64,000 nucleotides of DNA from Papaver somniferum. Its lineage: Eukaryota > Streptophyta > Magnoliopsida > Ranunculales > Papaveraceae. A program made the position numbers and the translations under genes. The stretch spans positions 28,544,442 through 28,608,441 of the forward strand of contig NC_039367.1 of assembly GCF_003573695.1 (NCBI RefSeq). The letters run 5' to 3'. Shown here one piece after another: positions 10,681 to 21,818 of this stretch. Positions within the stretch are counted from its first letter, which is position 1. The number at the start of each line of letters is the position of its first letter. The notes under the pieces were generated by a model. The model searched no databases, was not told the origin of the DNA, and was given only the letters and a program-made list of their open reading frames with translations.

Positions 10681-11509
10681 TCACGCGGGTATAGTTGAAT
10701 TGTATGAATTTCCATTACTCTGATTGGACCCGTTTACATTTGATCGAAAATATGACATTGTCGCCCAAATCACTCGTACCATAAGAATTACAATGAATAC
10801 TGTACCTCCTAGAGTGCACACAACCTGCAGACAAAGCTTACCGTTATCAGATCGATTATTGTTCATTGTTTGCATCCTACTTTTAAAATTGGAGAAATCT
10901 ATAACCCGCAGATATCAATTTTTCATACCAAAAATGCTGAGAATTTTCTTACCTGAAGAAGTGCTTTAACAACAGTCAATAGCAAAACACCATCTACAGC
11001 AAATGAAACCTAAAAAAAACAAAATCCCATTAATTTAAACTAAGATATTATCATCATCTACTAAATCAAACAAAGAGAAAACATAAAATTACCAGCGGTG
11101 GTGAAATGGCTGGAGGTAAAATTGACCGAGCAGCTTTCTTTGCTCGTTTAGAAAGTTTCTTATACATACTCTGAACAAATCTGAAAAGTAAATCCATACT
11201 ACTTTCTCTTTCAATTTCATCATCATCATCATCTCCTTCTTCTTCATCATCATCAGTTTTTTCATCTTCAATTTCATAACCAAAGAATGTTTCTTCTAGT
11301 TCTTCTACTGGTGATGTTTTTCTTGATTGTCCACCATTATTAGCGTTAATTCTTGGGTTTCTGATTCGTTGTCTGATAGTTGGATTTGTGAGAAGTTTTA
11401 GAGAGGATATCTGGGGGTTTATGGAGAGAGGGAAGAAGATATTTGAGAAGAGAGGTTTATGAGGGGGATAGGGGAGAAGAGATGAGATTATCAAAAAAAC
11501 TCCGGCCAT
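10681..11509 (-). CDS. SHW1: SHW1-like protein, copy A (three exons)
   Basis: Exons on the minus strand are 11509-11093, 11009-10953 and 10824-10681, all with GT donors and AG acceptors and in phase 0, giving 205 aa. The N-terminus is Ser/Leu-rich without acidic residues and could be a plastid transit peptide. An acidic run (DDDEEEGDDDDDEIE) follows, then the conserved MDLLFRFVQSMYKKLSKRAK and ARSILPPAISPPL. Two membrane-like helices span exons 2-3 (VSFAVDGVLLLTVVKALLQ and VVCTLGGTVFIVILMVRVIW). I recognise this as the SHORT HYPOCOTYL IN WHITE LIGHT 1 family, known from Arabidopsis as a regulator of seedling light response; the name is from memory. The start MAG was chosen because copy B begins with the same residues, although an in-frame ATG lies 150 bases upstream. 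Exon 2 is three codons shorter than in copy B, and transposons begin about 60 bases upstream of the start. Confidence 0.78.
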
Positions 11510-11568
11510 GTCTGTGACTGAGGGTGTGTGTACGGTGTCATCTGTAGCTATAAGACTGTTTTTCCCGG

Positions 11569-12310
11569 GATGTATAATACCCGAAAATACTCGGCATGCT
11601 TGTACCTGTCCGGGCCCGCCTGTATTCGAAGTAGCCCAATGCCAGTTATGGCCCGTCATGGATCACCCGGCCTGGCCTGGATTAATTTATTGGGCCGGCG
11701 GTCACGGGTTTTACAATTAATTATGATCCCTGACCTGATACCCGACCTGAAAGCCTTTATATGTCATTAATCATTTAATATCTTTTTAAAAAGACTTAAA
11801 AGTTACCATTTTATAATTGTCAATTTTGTGTCAAGAAAAATAAAATATATATTTGTTTTTACTTATAATTATCCTTTTCAAAACATTAATGGTAATATAT
11901 TTTCTTATTAGAAAGTTTATTATACTCTAATTAATTATTTATTATAGGCTAAAATTAAAAGTTTATCATTGTAATTTAAATATAAAATAATACTATCACT
12001 TACGGTATACAATGTTAGAAAGGAAAGAATATTGTATTAAAAATAAATAAATTTAATACCATTTATTTGAAAATTTAAACTTAAAATAAAAAAGAAAAAA
12101 AATTCAAAATAGTGGCCTGTCCGGCCCGATCTGGCCTGCCCGTATAAAAAGCGGGCTTTGGACGGTCTTTGGATAGCGAATTATCCATTTTTACCCGGTC
12201 TGTCCGGCCTGAATTTATTTACGGGTTCACAAATATTAAGCCTGGCCTACCCGACCTGTATTAGTTTTTGGGCCGGGCGGCCTGGCCTGTCCGAATTGAC
12301 ACCCTTACCT
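11569..12310. mobile_element. DNA transposon relic with GC-rich ends, hAT-like
   Basis: Two GC-rich blocks rich in GGCCTGGCC, GGCCGG and CCCGACCTG (11570-11760 and 12116-12310) enclose a very AT-rich centre without genes. The right end reads GTCCGAATTGACACCCTTA; its reverse complement, AAGGGTGTCAATTCGG, resembles the ends of many plant hAT elements. GGATGTAT at the left and GGATGTGT near 13291 could be remains of a duplicated target. The superfamily is inference. Confidence 0.5.
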
Positions 12311-12594
12311 GGGACCCATCATAGGAAAAGAAGGGGGATGGGGTTTTGGTTTGTGTCATTCAGTGATAAATCTTGGTGAATCTATCATTTTTCTATATAC
12401 AGTGGTTGTAAACAAATTACCAAAAAAAATAACACTAAAACAACGGAAATGATTTGGATATCGACAATTTGTCCCGCAACTTCTCCCGCAACACATAGTG
12501 AGACCAAAAACCCATATAATTCCTCGGTGGGTTCCAGGAGTTTGTGTGTGTATCGGGATTTTACGGGATAAAATGCTAGATCAGTGTGGCATTT

Positions 12595-13110
12595 CCTCTA
12601 AAACAACGCCTCTCACATTCAAGTGGGATCCGCCCCAAAAATTTTAGCAAAGGCCCACTTACAGTGGAGTGGGACTCGCCTCCAAAAGTTTAGCAGGGAT
12701 TCCAGTTTCACAAAATTGGTTAAAAAGACCAAAATCAACAATTTCTGGGTGAAAAAGACTTGTACATTTTGATATTGTTTAAATGGACAAAAATTAAAAA
12801 GATACTGTTTAAATGGCCAAAAATTTAAAATAGTCAGGATGTAACCAGTTTCATCCTGCCAATTTTCAAATACTTTTTCTTATTTTTAATTTACACAGGA
12901 TGCATCCAGTTTCATCCTTGCTATTTTTTAAGTTTAAGCCAGGATGAATCCAGTTTCATCCTTGCTATTTTTTTTTGTCCATTTTACCCATATTAATTTT
13001 TACTCGTCCATTTGAACCATGTTTTAAAAATATTTGGACAAATGACCCATTTTCCGTTCCAGTTTGGGGGTGGGTTCCACTCAAATGTGAGAGGAGTTGT
13101 TTTAGTGTTG
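12595..13110. mobile_element. MITE-like element with imperfect inverted ends
   Basis: The left end (12595-12635) has CTCTAAAACAACGCCTCTCA, while the right end (13064-13110) holds its reverse complement in the form TGAGAGGAGTTGTTTTAGTG. Inside, CCAGTTTCATCCT recurs three times (about 12846, 12909 and 12950) along with repeated GTTTAAATGG blocks. A second partial copy of the right end sits at about 13225-13255. No transposase is present. Confidence 0.5.
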
Positions 13111-13642
13111 TTTTTTTGGTTGTTTAATTAGAATTTTTGATATTTTCCTATGGTTGAAAATAAACAACCAAAACTCTTGCATCCGAGTGGAATCCGCCCC
13201 TAAAACTTTAGCAAGAGGTCTCATTCAAATGTGAGAGGAGTTGTTTTAGTGTTGTTTGTTTAAAAATTTTGGTTGTTTTTTTCTCAGGATGTGTGTTTTG
13301 GATTAGTGTTATAAGACCGTTCTTATGCACAATAGGAAAAAGTTTCATTTGTTTTACAACGTGGTTTGGAAAACTAGTTGCGCCACTGTAGAAAAGGTAT
13401 AGCAGTAGATTTTGTATCGATCCATGTGAAAAACACCAGCGATGTAATTGATACCGCTGGCTTTTTAGATTTAATCGCTTGATTGTTACTACGTCGTAAA
13501 TGACTATTTGCCTCTACTCATATACATGCACCTCTTATTCGTCAATTTATTCACACATATTTTTACATAAATGTTACATAATTTACATGTTTCTTTTACA
13601 TATATCCACAATTTACTTACTTTAAATTTTATATCAATAACT

Positions 13643-13960
13643 TATTCTGACGAAGAAATGCAAATTTATATGGATCGGTTTAAATCACAGCAAAAAATGC
13701 GTGTTCGGATGTTGCGACAACTTGATGATGAGGCAGATGAAAATAGAGAACTAACCAACACTACGATGCTCATACATTCGGGGAATATACCTAGATTTCA
13801 AAGCCAAAAGAAGTATTCACAAAAAGATATGCGTATCAAGGGAAGGATAAGTTCCATCAGAAGCTGATGCACGTTGTTTTCTTCCTGATTATTTTTTTTC
13901 TTATCAAGATTTCCAACGTCGGTTCCTCGTACCAGGCACTTGGTGATAAAGATTATTAAT
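13643..13960 (+). pseudogene. PIF/Harbinger (ALP1/HARBI1-like) transposase N-terminal fragment
   Basis: The frame reads SDEEMQIYMDRFKSQQK, RVRMLRQLDDEADENREL, then after a stop and frame change DYFFSYQDFQRRFLVPGTW. An acidic start followed by a block of the FxRRF type is what N-termini of plant nuclease-like (HARBI1-type) transposases look like. The catalytic DDE core is not present downstream, so only the beginning survives. The family call rests on a short motif and is tentative. Confidence 0.4.
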
Positions 13961-14382
13961 GAGCTTTTCCAGGTAGAACCTCAATTTAATTACCAAGTTG
14001 ATACACTGAATAGTAGAGGCCATAGACATGAACAAACATTTACTTCTCCATAAGGATTTTAGGTGATGGGAGACATGTGGATTCGAACATGAGTACCTTC
14101 GAATGGGAAAAATAACTTTATACAAGCATCTTTCATTATTTTGCGAAGAAGTGATTAATTATTATAAGATAATTCCAAGGCTTAGCATATATTGACAGTG
14201 AATGGGAAAAATCTCCGATATGAGATCAAAGATTTTCGCTTTGATATTAGCATAAATTGACACTGAAATGTGTTAGCTTAGACCCAAGATGAAAAATATT
14301 TATCATCTAAATTAATCACCCGAACTGAAGATAGACCAGATACAAAATCATCACGAATTCAAAAAAAAATTGTTACCACCGA

Positions 14383-14598
14383 CCAATACGGTGACAAAGA
14401 CAACCCACTCAAAATTGGAAGATTACCAGAGATGTGGTTACCTTGAATCTCCAAGTTGTCCAAATATGTTGGGCTACTGAGACTGATCGGGAGACTACCA
14501 GTAAGACCTAAATCTTTGAGTTGAATCCTCGTAATCCTATCTTTACTACAAGAAATGTTTACCCATTTACAAGGATATGGATCAGACCAACCAATTGA
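14383..14598 (-). pseudogene. TMK-type LRR receptor kinase fragment
   Basis: Minus-strand translation gives GWSDPYPCKWVNISCSKD, then RIQLKDLGLTGSLPISL and LEIQGNHISGNLPILSGLS. The WSDPxPCKWxxxxC cap followed by LRRs matches the extracellular domain of transmembrane kinases of the TMK family. Only the N-terminal cap and about two repeats remain. No transmembrane or kinase part was seen nearby, and a foldback element begins at the upstream edge. Confidence 0.65.
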
Positions 14599-14862
14599 TA
14601 GTGTGAGTGCTTATATGTGAAAGAGTATAAAAGTGAGAGAGATGAATGAGTCTTGTTATATCAAATGGGTATATATACACTTTGTATCCATTTGTAAGAA
14701 ATCAACCTTTTATCAATACAAACAAATTTTAGCAATTTAGACATACATATGTTATTCGAAACGGATACAAAGAGTATATTTACTTATCTTATATAACAAG
14801 ACTCATTCAACTATCTCACTTTCATTACACACGTACATATCACACATTCACATACTTATAAG
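14597..14862. mobile_element. foldback MITE
   Basis: About 95 bases at 14597-14690 pair with 14760-14862 in inverted orientation. Shared blocks include GAATGAGTCTTGTTATAT (reverse complement at about 14797) and CTTTGTATCC against GGATACAAAG. The loop is about 70 bases. It interrupts or abuts the LRR fragment. Confidence 0.65.
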
Positions 14863-15869
14863 ATATTGTCACGAAATGAAATAAAAATAATATCGGATAT
14901 CCAAATAATTTAGATAAGACTTTGCTCAGAACAGTTTATAATAAGCACGGAGTGACTCCATGAGAGAACTTCCTTCCAACAACTTTCAACTTAATAAGGA
15001 TCGATAAAAGAACAATTACCTGTAATGAAGAGAAATTCCCATAGAGACATGGATTCACTTTTACTTCCACATATAGTAGTATGATTAGGTGAGTAACCTT
15101 GATGTCTTTTCTTGCAACTTTTCAGAAGCAACACTTGGAGAAAGTACTTGCATAACACAAGAAAAATATTTTTAAGAAAATAGAACTCTTGACTCTTTCA
15201 TCATGGAAAGAGATTCTGACATTATCTTGGATATTCTGCTGCACATCGTTTTCGTGAACAAACAAGATATTAACAGTTCGATGCAACTGGTGACGAGTAT
15301 TGAAGTTACAACATTCTGAGGGATAAGGATCAGACTCTTTTTTTGAGGTTTGTTTTCCATATAACAAAGACAAGGAGTATAACACTCACTTATTAATAGA
15401 TCGATATCAACCTCAACATGGGTGATATTCATCATGACTTGGTTTATCCTGTCAAGAGAATTTAGTTCTTTTTGATAGGTCAACATCAACGAGATTCTCC
15501 AGATGTTTCAAGGATAGCAAACACTTAAAGGGATTTTAAACCTCTGGGAGTTACAACTAGAAATTCTTTAATAGACTTAATAAGATCATCCATGGAAGAA
15601 GATTCCGAATCCCCTGGATCTGGTGGTTGATTATCAGAGATTGAACTCTTGTCCGTAAATTCAGACCGTCACAAACACATACTTTTTAGGTCTAATGGTG
15701 TTTGCATACTTTGACACCAATTGAAAAGGAAAGAGTACAAAGTATACCACCGACCTTTTTGTTCGACAACATCTATGGACAAAAACTAATGCAATTGCAA
15801 GTAGATATAGTAAAGATCCTTGAAAATTATGTATATGAAGTTTTTCTCTTTCTCCGCCATAATAAATAT
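14863..15869. other. AT-rich stretch without a supported gene
   Basis: Short frames occur on the minus strand (longest about 105 codons, near 15172-15489), but none carries a recognisable domain or splice context. I see no repeat boundaries I can defend. Confidence 0.4.
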
Positions 15870-16840
15870 GTCTAGACATAACAGTTCATGAACCTGATTT
15901 TGTAGAAGAGTTCTTCGACGATCTCAAAAATAAATATCCAAGATCAATCTAGTCGTCTGCAAACCAAGAGGATCTGAATTCTGAAAAGTATAATACTTGC
16001 AATCTATATTTCAATATATACAAATTTAACAAGAATGAGTCTCGTTATTAATCACAATTAGTAGGGACTTAAACTATCTATACTGATAACGTACTTATTG
16101 TGTTAATCCTATTATAAATATAAAAGAATATAATGTGGAAAAGGAAAAACACAAGACACCAGAAGTTTTATTAACGAGGAAAACTACACCTGCAAAACCC
16201 AGGGACCTCTTCCAGATTTGAACACTGAAGTGCATTAAGACGCTACATATACTAGCCTATTATCAGACTTCATACTGAAATGTGGTTGAGACCGAATTAT
16301 CCCTCCAAGAAATTCAACTGCAGGCGTGATCCTTACATCTCTTGAACCTCGCAAGACTTTACGCAATGGATTCCCTTAGTTGACGTCCTTTACAGCCTAA
16401 GATTTTTTTCAACCTCATTGAATACTTTTGGTATAAATCCATCTCTAACATATAATCATATTTGATTTCCCTTTTGATCTTCCGATCTAAGTTTGGAAAT
16501 ATGTTTGCAATAGACAAAGTGAAGAAAACCACGCGAATATGGAACACTTACACTCAGTTTGCTAAGAAGCACGGATTACTAACCACCTCTCAAGAACAAT
16601 CTGAACCGATCAAAGAAGAGTTTAGATATATATACCAAGGAATCACAAAGTCTGAGACTAAGAGAACTTTGTGATTTCCATTAATCTCGTTCCTGATTAA
16701 AGATAACAAGAACCTCAAAGACAATAAGAACAAGATTTGAATACAAAAACTATCATGCAAAAGATAGTCTGATCGGGCTTCATGATCCCCTGAATGAAGT
16801 CTTCATCTCCTAACCTAATTATATTCCACAGAGAAAACCT
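15870..16840 (-). repeat. LTR-type dispersed repeat, copy A (inverted)
   Basis: Read on the minus strand this matches 30170-30890 and parts of 19585-20107. Shared landmarks are CAGACTATCTTTT, GAAATCACAAAGTTCTCTT, CTAAGGGAATC, CTTGTGAGGTTCAAGAG, TTTTCCTCGTTAACA and GATTGATCTTGG. The pattern of promoter-like, polyadenylation-like and leader-like parts suits the LTR plus leader of a copia-type element. No protein-coding remnant is attached here. Confidence 0.6.
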
Positions 16841-18037
16841 AGGTTATAGAGTGATTTCGGTTTATGAGTTGGAATACAGTTGGTATTTATTTATTTTAGA
16901 AATAATATTGTTTGCATATCTTTGAGAATTTTAGGAATTGATAATACCTTTTCTTCCACTCAATCCTTGGTCATAACATTATAAATAGTGGAGATTGTAT
17001 TCTTACAAACTCATCATTTTGACACACTTCCTAACCGTTTGTGTAGGAAGCCAACTCATTGACATAGGAGAGCAATCTAATTAGGTGAAATCACTTTTGT
17101 TGTCTTCGTTTAAAGTTTTCTTTGGGATCATGAAGCTCTTAATAGTACGATTGGTGGGAAACTAAATCCTATTTAATAGTTCTCGATAAATTGATTTAAT
17201 TAACTAATGTATAGTTATCCTTGGTAGATCAAACTTGTTTATTCCAAGGTATTTCACTTCTGATTAAGGCTACTCAAGATTGTTCGAGGATTGACTATTG
17301 CAGCTCTAGGGATACAAGATCTGTAGATGGAACTATATCATTTATTTTTAACAGACTTTGTTTTGTGCGTGATCGATCAATGGTGGAATCGAGTTGTTTA
17401 TGCAACAACTACTTTGAGATTTGGAGACTTTTGTTTTTTTGGTTTCTGGTCTTTGTGATACTTTACGCACACTTCGATAAACCTTAAGAGTTATTGTAAA
17501 GATCGACCAAACTGCCTAGTTTTTTTTCCTCGTAGAGTTGCTTGAATAGAGCTTGTTCAATGAGATAAATTATTTCTATAATATTTCTTTTGGTTAGATC
17601 TTTGACCAAAAAAGTTTATATTTATTAAATGAGAGATCTTTTAAACTCTACTTTAACTCTGATAATTGTCGGATTCGGGAGATTGATAGGTAGGCCGGTT
17701 ACTGAAACAAATTTAATCCCTTGTTTCTCGGGTTATGATCGAAAGGAGTTGAGAACAGAAGTCTTTAGTGATGTGAATCGACTCAAGATAGTAGACTTTG
17801 TCTTTGGATACACGTGTGTATACCAGATTGGTTGTATGAGTAAACAAATCTCAATACACTAACCCCCTGTAAGACGTAATTTTATTTTTTATTTTATTTT
17901 TCTTCCATATAAAATACACATCAATATGGTCACTTAAAACCTAATTTTCAATTAGAACAAATATCGCATTTTTGCATCATAAAATATCTAGCGTAAAATC
18001 TTTACAATACAAAAACCAAATTCATGTTGTTATGATA
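16841..18037. other. degenerate LTR-like sequence
   Basis: A TATA-like ATTATAAATAGTGG lies at about 16980 in plus orientation, opposite to copy A, followed by sequence loosely like 19010-19400 (for example CACTTCTGATTAAGGCT against TCTTCTGATATAAGGCC). This looks like a second, older LTR fragment placed head to head with copy A. No gene is supported. Confidence 0.35.
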
Positions 18038-18071
18038 TACTCCCTCCGTCCCACAAAAGATGACCTTTTTG
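18038..18071 (+). mobile_element. Stowaway/mariner-type MITE terminus
   Basis: TACTCCCTCCGTCCCACAAA is the hallmark end of plant Stowaway and mariner-like elements. The opposite end (GGGACGGAGGGAGTA) is not found nearby, and an LTR-type repeat starts directly after, so the MITE seems to have been cut by it or deleted. Confidence 0.65.
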
Positions 18072-18535
18072 TTAGAGCATTGCTCGGTCGAGCTCGAAAT
18101 TTTAGATATCTCCAGCTTGTTTTCAATATTATTTGCACAAAACTATATCTTGATTTCTAGTTTACTAAAGTCAAGTCTTCGACTAGGATTACAGTATGGT
18201 AGTTGCGTATCGGACATCATGGAATTACCCTCAAAGATTGAAAACCGTAGGAAAAACAAAGACATAAACGAGGACTTCATCAACAAAGATATGTGGCCAC
18301 TGAGTTTATTTGGAACTCTTGTTTAATTTAACCTTTCTAATCTATCGAAACAAGCGCCCATTCGATGGAACACTTCCTATGATAGTAAATATACATTTAT
18401 GTATACTCTCAAAGATATTTTATCCTAAGACTTTCATGAGAATGACCTTTATCCCTGAAAAAGGTCCCCATGTTTTAGTGAACAAAAATAAAAATCCAAC
18501 GGGACAAGAATCACCCAATTCCGAGTTATAACAAA
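18072..18535 (+). repeat. LTR-type repeat family 2, copy 1
   Basis: This begins GTTAGAGCATTGCTCGGTCG and matches 22970-23480 through CTAAAGTCAAGTCT, GACTAGGATTA and CATCAACAAAG. It looks like the start of a copia-type LTR. Short open frames inside are not recognisable. Confidence 0.55.
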
Positions 18536-20107
18536 GAATTTATGACTTATGAGTGATTTATTAAAGCAACACTTTTTATATGTTGCTAAAGAAGTTCGTG
18601 AATAGGAAACAGTCCACGAAATTTCAGCGACGATTCACGGACTAAACCAAAAACCGTGACTAGATGTATTTTCTGGTCAATTTTCTTTTATGTTTCTTCT
18701 TCTAGGTAAGATGGTTATTTTTCCACGCACAATTGATTTCCATATAAAAGAGTGTGTGATGTTGTATGTTTCTTCCTAAGTTAAATTGTAATTTATCTTA
18801 TTTGTTAAGAAAAGATTATACAAAAATATAATTTATTTGTAGTTATTCATTTAATTATTTATTCTTGAGCAGTAACTTAGGAAAGGCTCTCAAAATAATG
18901 AGAGTCCTGAAAAAGGAAAATAGCTCACGAACTTGTTTCGGATTCAAGCTACCTTTCCTTGGTCATTCACTATAAATAGAGGATTCATATAAGCTACACA
19001 ATCCATCCCTTTAAAAATTTGTGTGTGCTTCATAAGGTTGTTTTCCACTATTTATGTTCTTTAAGAATAAAAGTGAGATAATAAGAATTTGCTTGGGGAT
19101 TGCAAAGCAGGGGTTGGTAATAATATTTTTGGATAGTTACGTAACTTGTATCTAGGTTAGTGTAATAATTCTTGTCTATTCTAAGGTCCTTTCTCTTCTG
19201 ATATAAGGCCATTCAAGGATTATTGATTATAAAACCTAGATTTGATAGATTTTAATCTAAGATCGTGTACCAACATTAGTTGGACATATATCTAGATTAG
19301 AAAGAAAACTTCATATAAGGTATCTCATAAATTCCTTAAGAAGATTTACAAGAAATCTAGATATATTTTAGTTGTTTTTGTTGTAGAATAGATTATTTAT
19401 CTGTACAAGTTTTGAAGAGTATAAACCCCAATTCTACAAGTTTGTTTTGATATATAATTTTTTACATTTTAGTTGTTCGAAACAACACAAGATTTCCAAA
19501 ACTTGATTCACATCTAAAGAAAATAAAACAAGTGTTTTGTGAAAGCGAAATATCAAAAAGTTTTCACTTTGGTTGAAGAAACTCTTAGGCTGTAAAGGAC
19601 GTCAGCTAAGGGAATTCAGTTTGTAGAATCTTGTGAGGTTCAAGAGGCATAAGGAACACCATTGAAACTGAATTTCTTTGAGAGTTAATTCGGTATCAAC
19701 TACATTCCAACTCAAAGTCTGATAGTATAGTAATATCTGTAGCGTTTTAATACAATATGGTGTTCAAGTTGGACGAGGTCCCGGGGTTTGCAGGTGCAGT
19801 TTTCCTCGTTAACAAAATTCCATGTGTCTTGCTTTACTTTTTACTTCCACATTATGTTCGTGTTTGATATAATTAAAGTAAAAGCAAGTGATTCTATAAT
19901 CAACCCAGACACTTTTTAACTCAAACTGTATAGAACCCACAAAACTTTTTTTTGTGAATTCGTATCATGAAACATATACTACAAGACTTGTTCTTGTAGG
20001 AATTCGGTTTGTGTATAGTTATGGTAAGTACTAGGTTGATCTTGGATATTTATTTTTGAGATCGTCCAAGATTTCTCATGTAAAATAAGGTTCACGAATC
20101 TATCTAC
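18536..20107 (+). repeat. LTR-type dispersed repeat, copy B (5' part)
   Basis: Part of the same family as 15870-16840 and 30040-31762. A TATA-like CTATAAATAGAGG sits at about 18971. From 19585 it carries CTAAGGGAATTC, GAGGTTCAAGAGGC, GGACGAGGTCCCGGGG and TTTTCCTCGTTAACA. It is interrupted at 20107 by the TRIM-like element and resumes at 21819. Before 18900 little can be assigned. Confidence 0.55.
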
Positions 20108-20475
20108 TGATGTAGGACATTTTACTCATAAGTTATATATTTCCGACTATAATTCTTATTATAATTTACTTTTCCTAGTTCTAGTTTCTTAATTTAGGAT
20201 TTCCTTTTTCCTAGTTTATTTCCTTATTTGATTCGATTTCCTTTTTATAGTTATTTTATTTTTACAGTTATAATGCTTTTAGGAAATATTGAAGCCTATA
20301 TAAGAAGGCCTAGTATTGTTGATAAAGATACACAATTTCTACAACCAATATTATTATTTGATTAAGTCAAACTTATCTTCTTATTTATTATTTCTTTTGT
20401 GAATCTATTGATCTCAGACTAGTTTTTATTATCTATTGGATTCTTGATCCAAACTTATACGCTTCTGCTACGTTA
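20108..20475 (+). repeat. TRIM-like element, left LTR
   Basis: This aligns with 21438-21818 over its whole length, with many substitutions and small gaps. Shared landmarks are TATAAGAAGGCCTAGTATTG, GATCTCA and CTAGTTTTTAT. Confidence 0.8.
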
Positions 20476-20511
20476 AGTGGCATTAGATCCATGATTCAGA
20501 TTCTCTATTGA

Positions 20512-21288
20512 GTGTCTTGGCTTTGTTTCTATCCACGGTTAAGAGCCTCCATTGAGTGCCTTGACTTTAAAGTTATTCGTTATGGAAAGATTGCTGATTT
20601 TATTCCTTATCCATCAAGTCCGAAAAACTATGTATCTATTGCAGTAGAAAATTACTTCAAGAAAAATAATTGTGGTGAATGGGATTTTAACGGCGGTCTT
20701 CTTGAATTTAGTTTCCACAAAGGTAAGTGTCGCATTTTTTCTTATTGTAAAATATATTTTATATAAAATTGTCATGTGTTATTGGGGAAAACCTGGCTTT
20801 CGAGTGTTGTTGTTGTTTACAATATATGAATGCATAGTTTTTCTTTTCATCAAGGAAAAACATTACATCAATTAGTGGGATCATGTAATGATGGAACATT
20901 GTCAAATTCATGGAAAGGATTCGATGAAATATTTTATCGTTTCCAAGAAAAATTTACGAAATTTTTTATTAATGATAATCCATATATTGAAGCCTTTACA
21001 ACATCGCAAGTACCTATTTTAAAAGAAGAAGAAAATAAAGGCGATGAAGAGAGTTCTAGTATTGATGAGCGTCCACAATCCCCTTTTTGTGTTGCTCCAT
21101 CTAGTTATATTACTAAGATTGTGCATATTCACGAGAAACTTTATAATGCCGTTAAAAATCCACCTCCACCATGTCTTGAAATTGTTGATGTTTCTCGTAC
21201 TCCCATCGATCTTGTTATGCCAAAGTCAAGCTTCCATAACCTCACTTGTTATGTTAAGTTTTTGAATTTTTCCTTTTACTTAGGATAA
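20512..21288 (+). CDS. unknown ORF inside the TRIM-like element, apparently intron-bearing
   Basis: One frame runs 20512-20722 and, if spliced with the GTAAGT donor at 20723 and the CATCAAG acceptor ending at 20854, continues in frame to a stop at 21286-21288, about 214 codons. It includes FKVIRYGKIADFIPYP, NYVSIAVENYFKKNN, then FDEIFYRFQEKFTKFF, ITKIVHIHEKLYNAVKNPPP and an acidic stretch. There is no in-frame ATG at the 5' end, so the start is missing or in a lost exon. After another AT-rich gap, 21286-21403 keeps a frame with HSKYIARWDGKAFFLYKEY. I do not recognise the family; it may be a captured host gene fragment. A same-strand intron inside an LTR element is unusual. Confidence 0.4.
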
Positions 21289-21437
21289 ACAATTAAAGAT
21301 AGAAAAGCACTCGAAGTACATTGCTCGTTGGGATGGAAAAGCATTTTTTTTGTATAAAGAATATCCTATGACCCTGGGAAAGGCATTTGTCTCTCTATAT
21401 TGAACTCGAGGTCAAGTTCTTTTTCATAAAGGGGTCT

Positions 21438-21818
21438 TGATGCAGAATATCCTACTCATAAGTTTTATATTTCCTATTATAATTCTTATTAGGATTTCCT
21501 TTTCGTAGTTCTAGTTTATTTCTTAATTTTGGATTTACTTTTTCTAGTATTATGGGTTTATTTCCTAGTTTAGTTTGATTTCCTTTTTATAGTCATTACC
21601 TTCTTCTAGTTATAATATTTTTAAGAAATATTGAAGCATATATAAGAAGGCCTAGTATTGTAGAGAAAGACACGCAATTTCTACAAACAATACAATTATT
21701 TGATTAATAACAAACTTATCTTTTTATTTGTTATTTATTTTGTGAATCTGTTGATCTCACACTAGTTTTTATCATCTATCAGATCTTTGCTCCAAACTTA
21801 TGCGCTTCCACTACGTTA
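21438..21818 (+). repeat. TRIM-like element, right LTR
   Basis: Partner of the left LTR. A G-rich tract (AAAGGGGTCT) lies directly upstream, as expected for second-strand priming. Confidence 0.8.

Larger units (their letters stand above)
20108..21818 (+). mobile_element. TRIM-like non-autonomous LTR element carrying an ORF
   Basis: The LTRs are 20108-20475 and 21438-21818. They begin TGATGTAGG or TGATGCAGA and end CTACGTTA, so the tips are imperfect inverted repeats. A primer-binding site TGGCATTAGATCC starts at 20478 and a polypurine tract AAAGGGG ends just before the right LTR. TCTAC and ACTAC flank the element. The surrounding repeat reads on across the insertion when compared with copy C, which confirms the ends. 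LTR divergence is clearly higher than in copia-1, so the element is older. There is no gag-pol. Confidence 0.82.

Noticed and set aside
11066..11659. Longer N-terminus for SHW1-A starting at 11659
   Set aside because: The extra 50 codons are made of transposon-end sequence and are absent from copy B.
11508..11770. Plus-strand frames opposite the start of SHW1-A
   Set aside because: They are shadows of the gene and of GC-rich transposon ends.
15122..15489. Overlapping minus-strand frames as a gene
   Set aside because: No domain, no splice context, and two frames of similar length compete.
20491..20508. ATG at 20491 as the start of the TRIM-like ORF
   Set aside because: It meets a stop after six codons; no in-frame ATG opens the longer frame.
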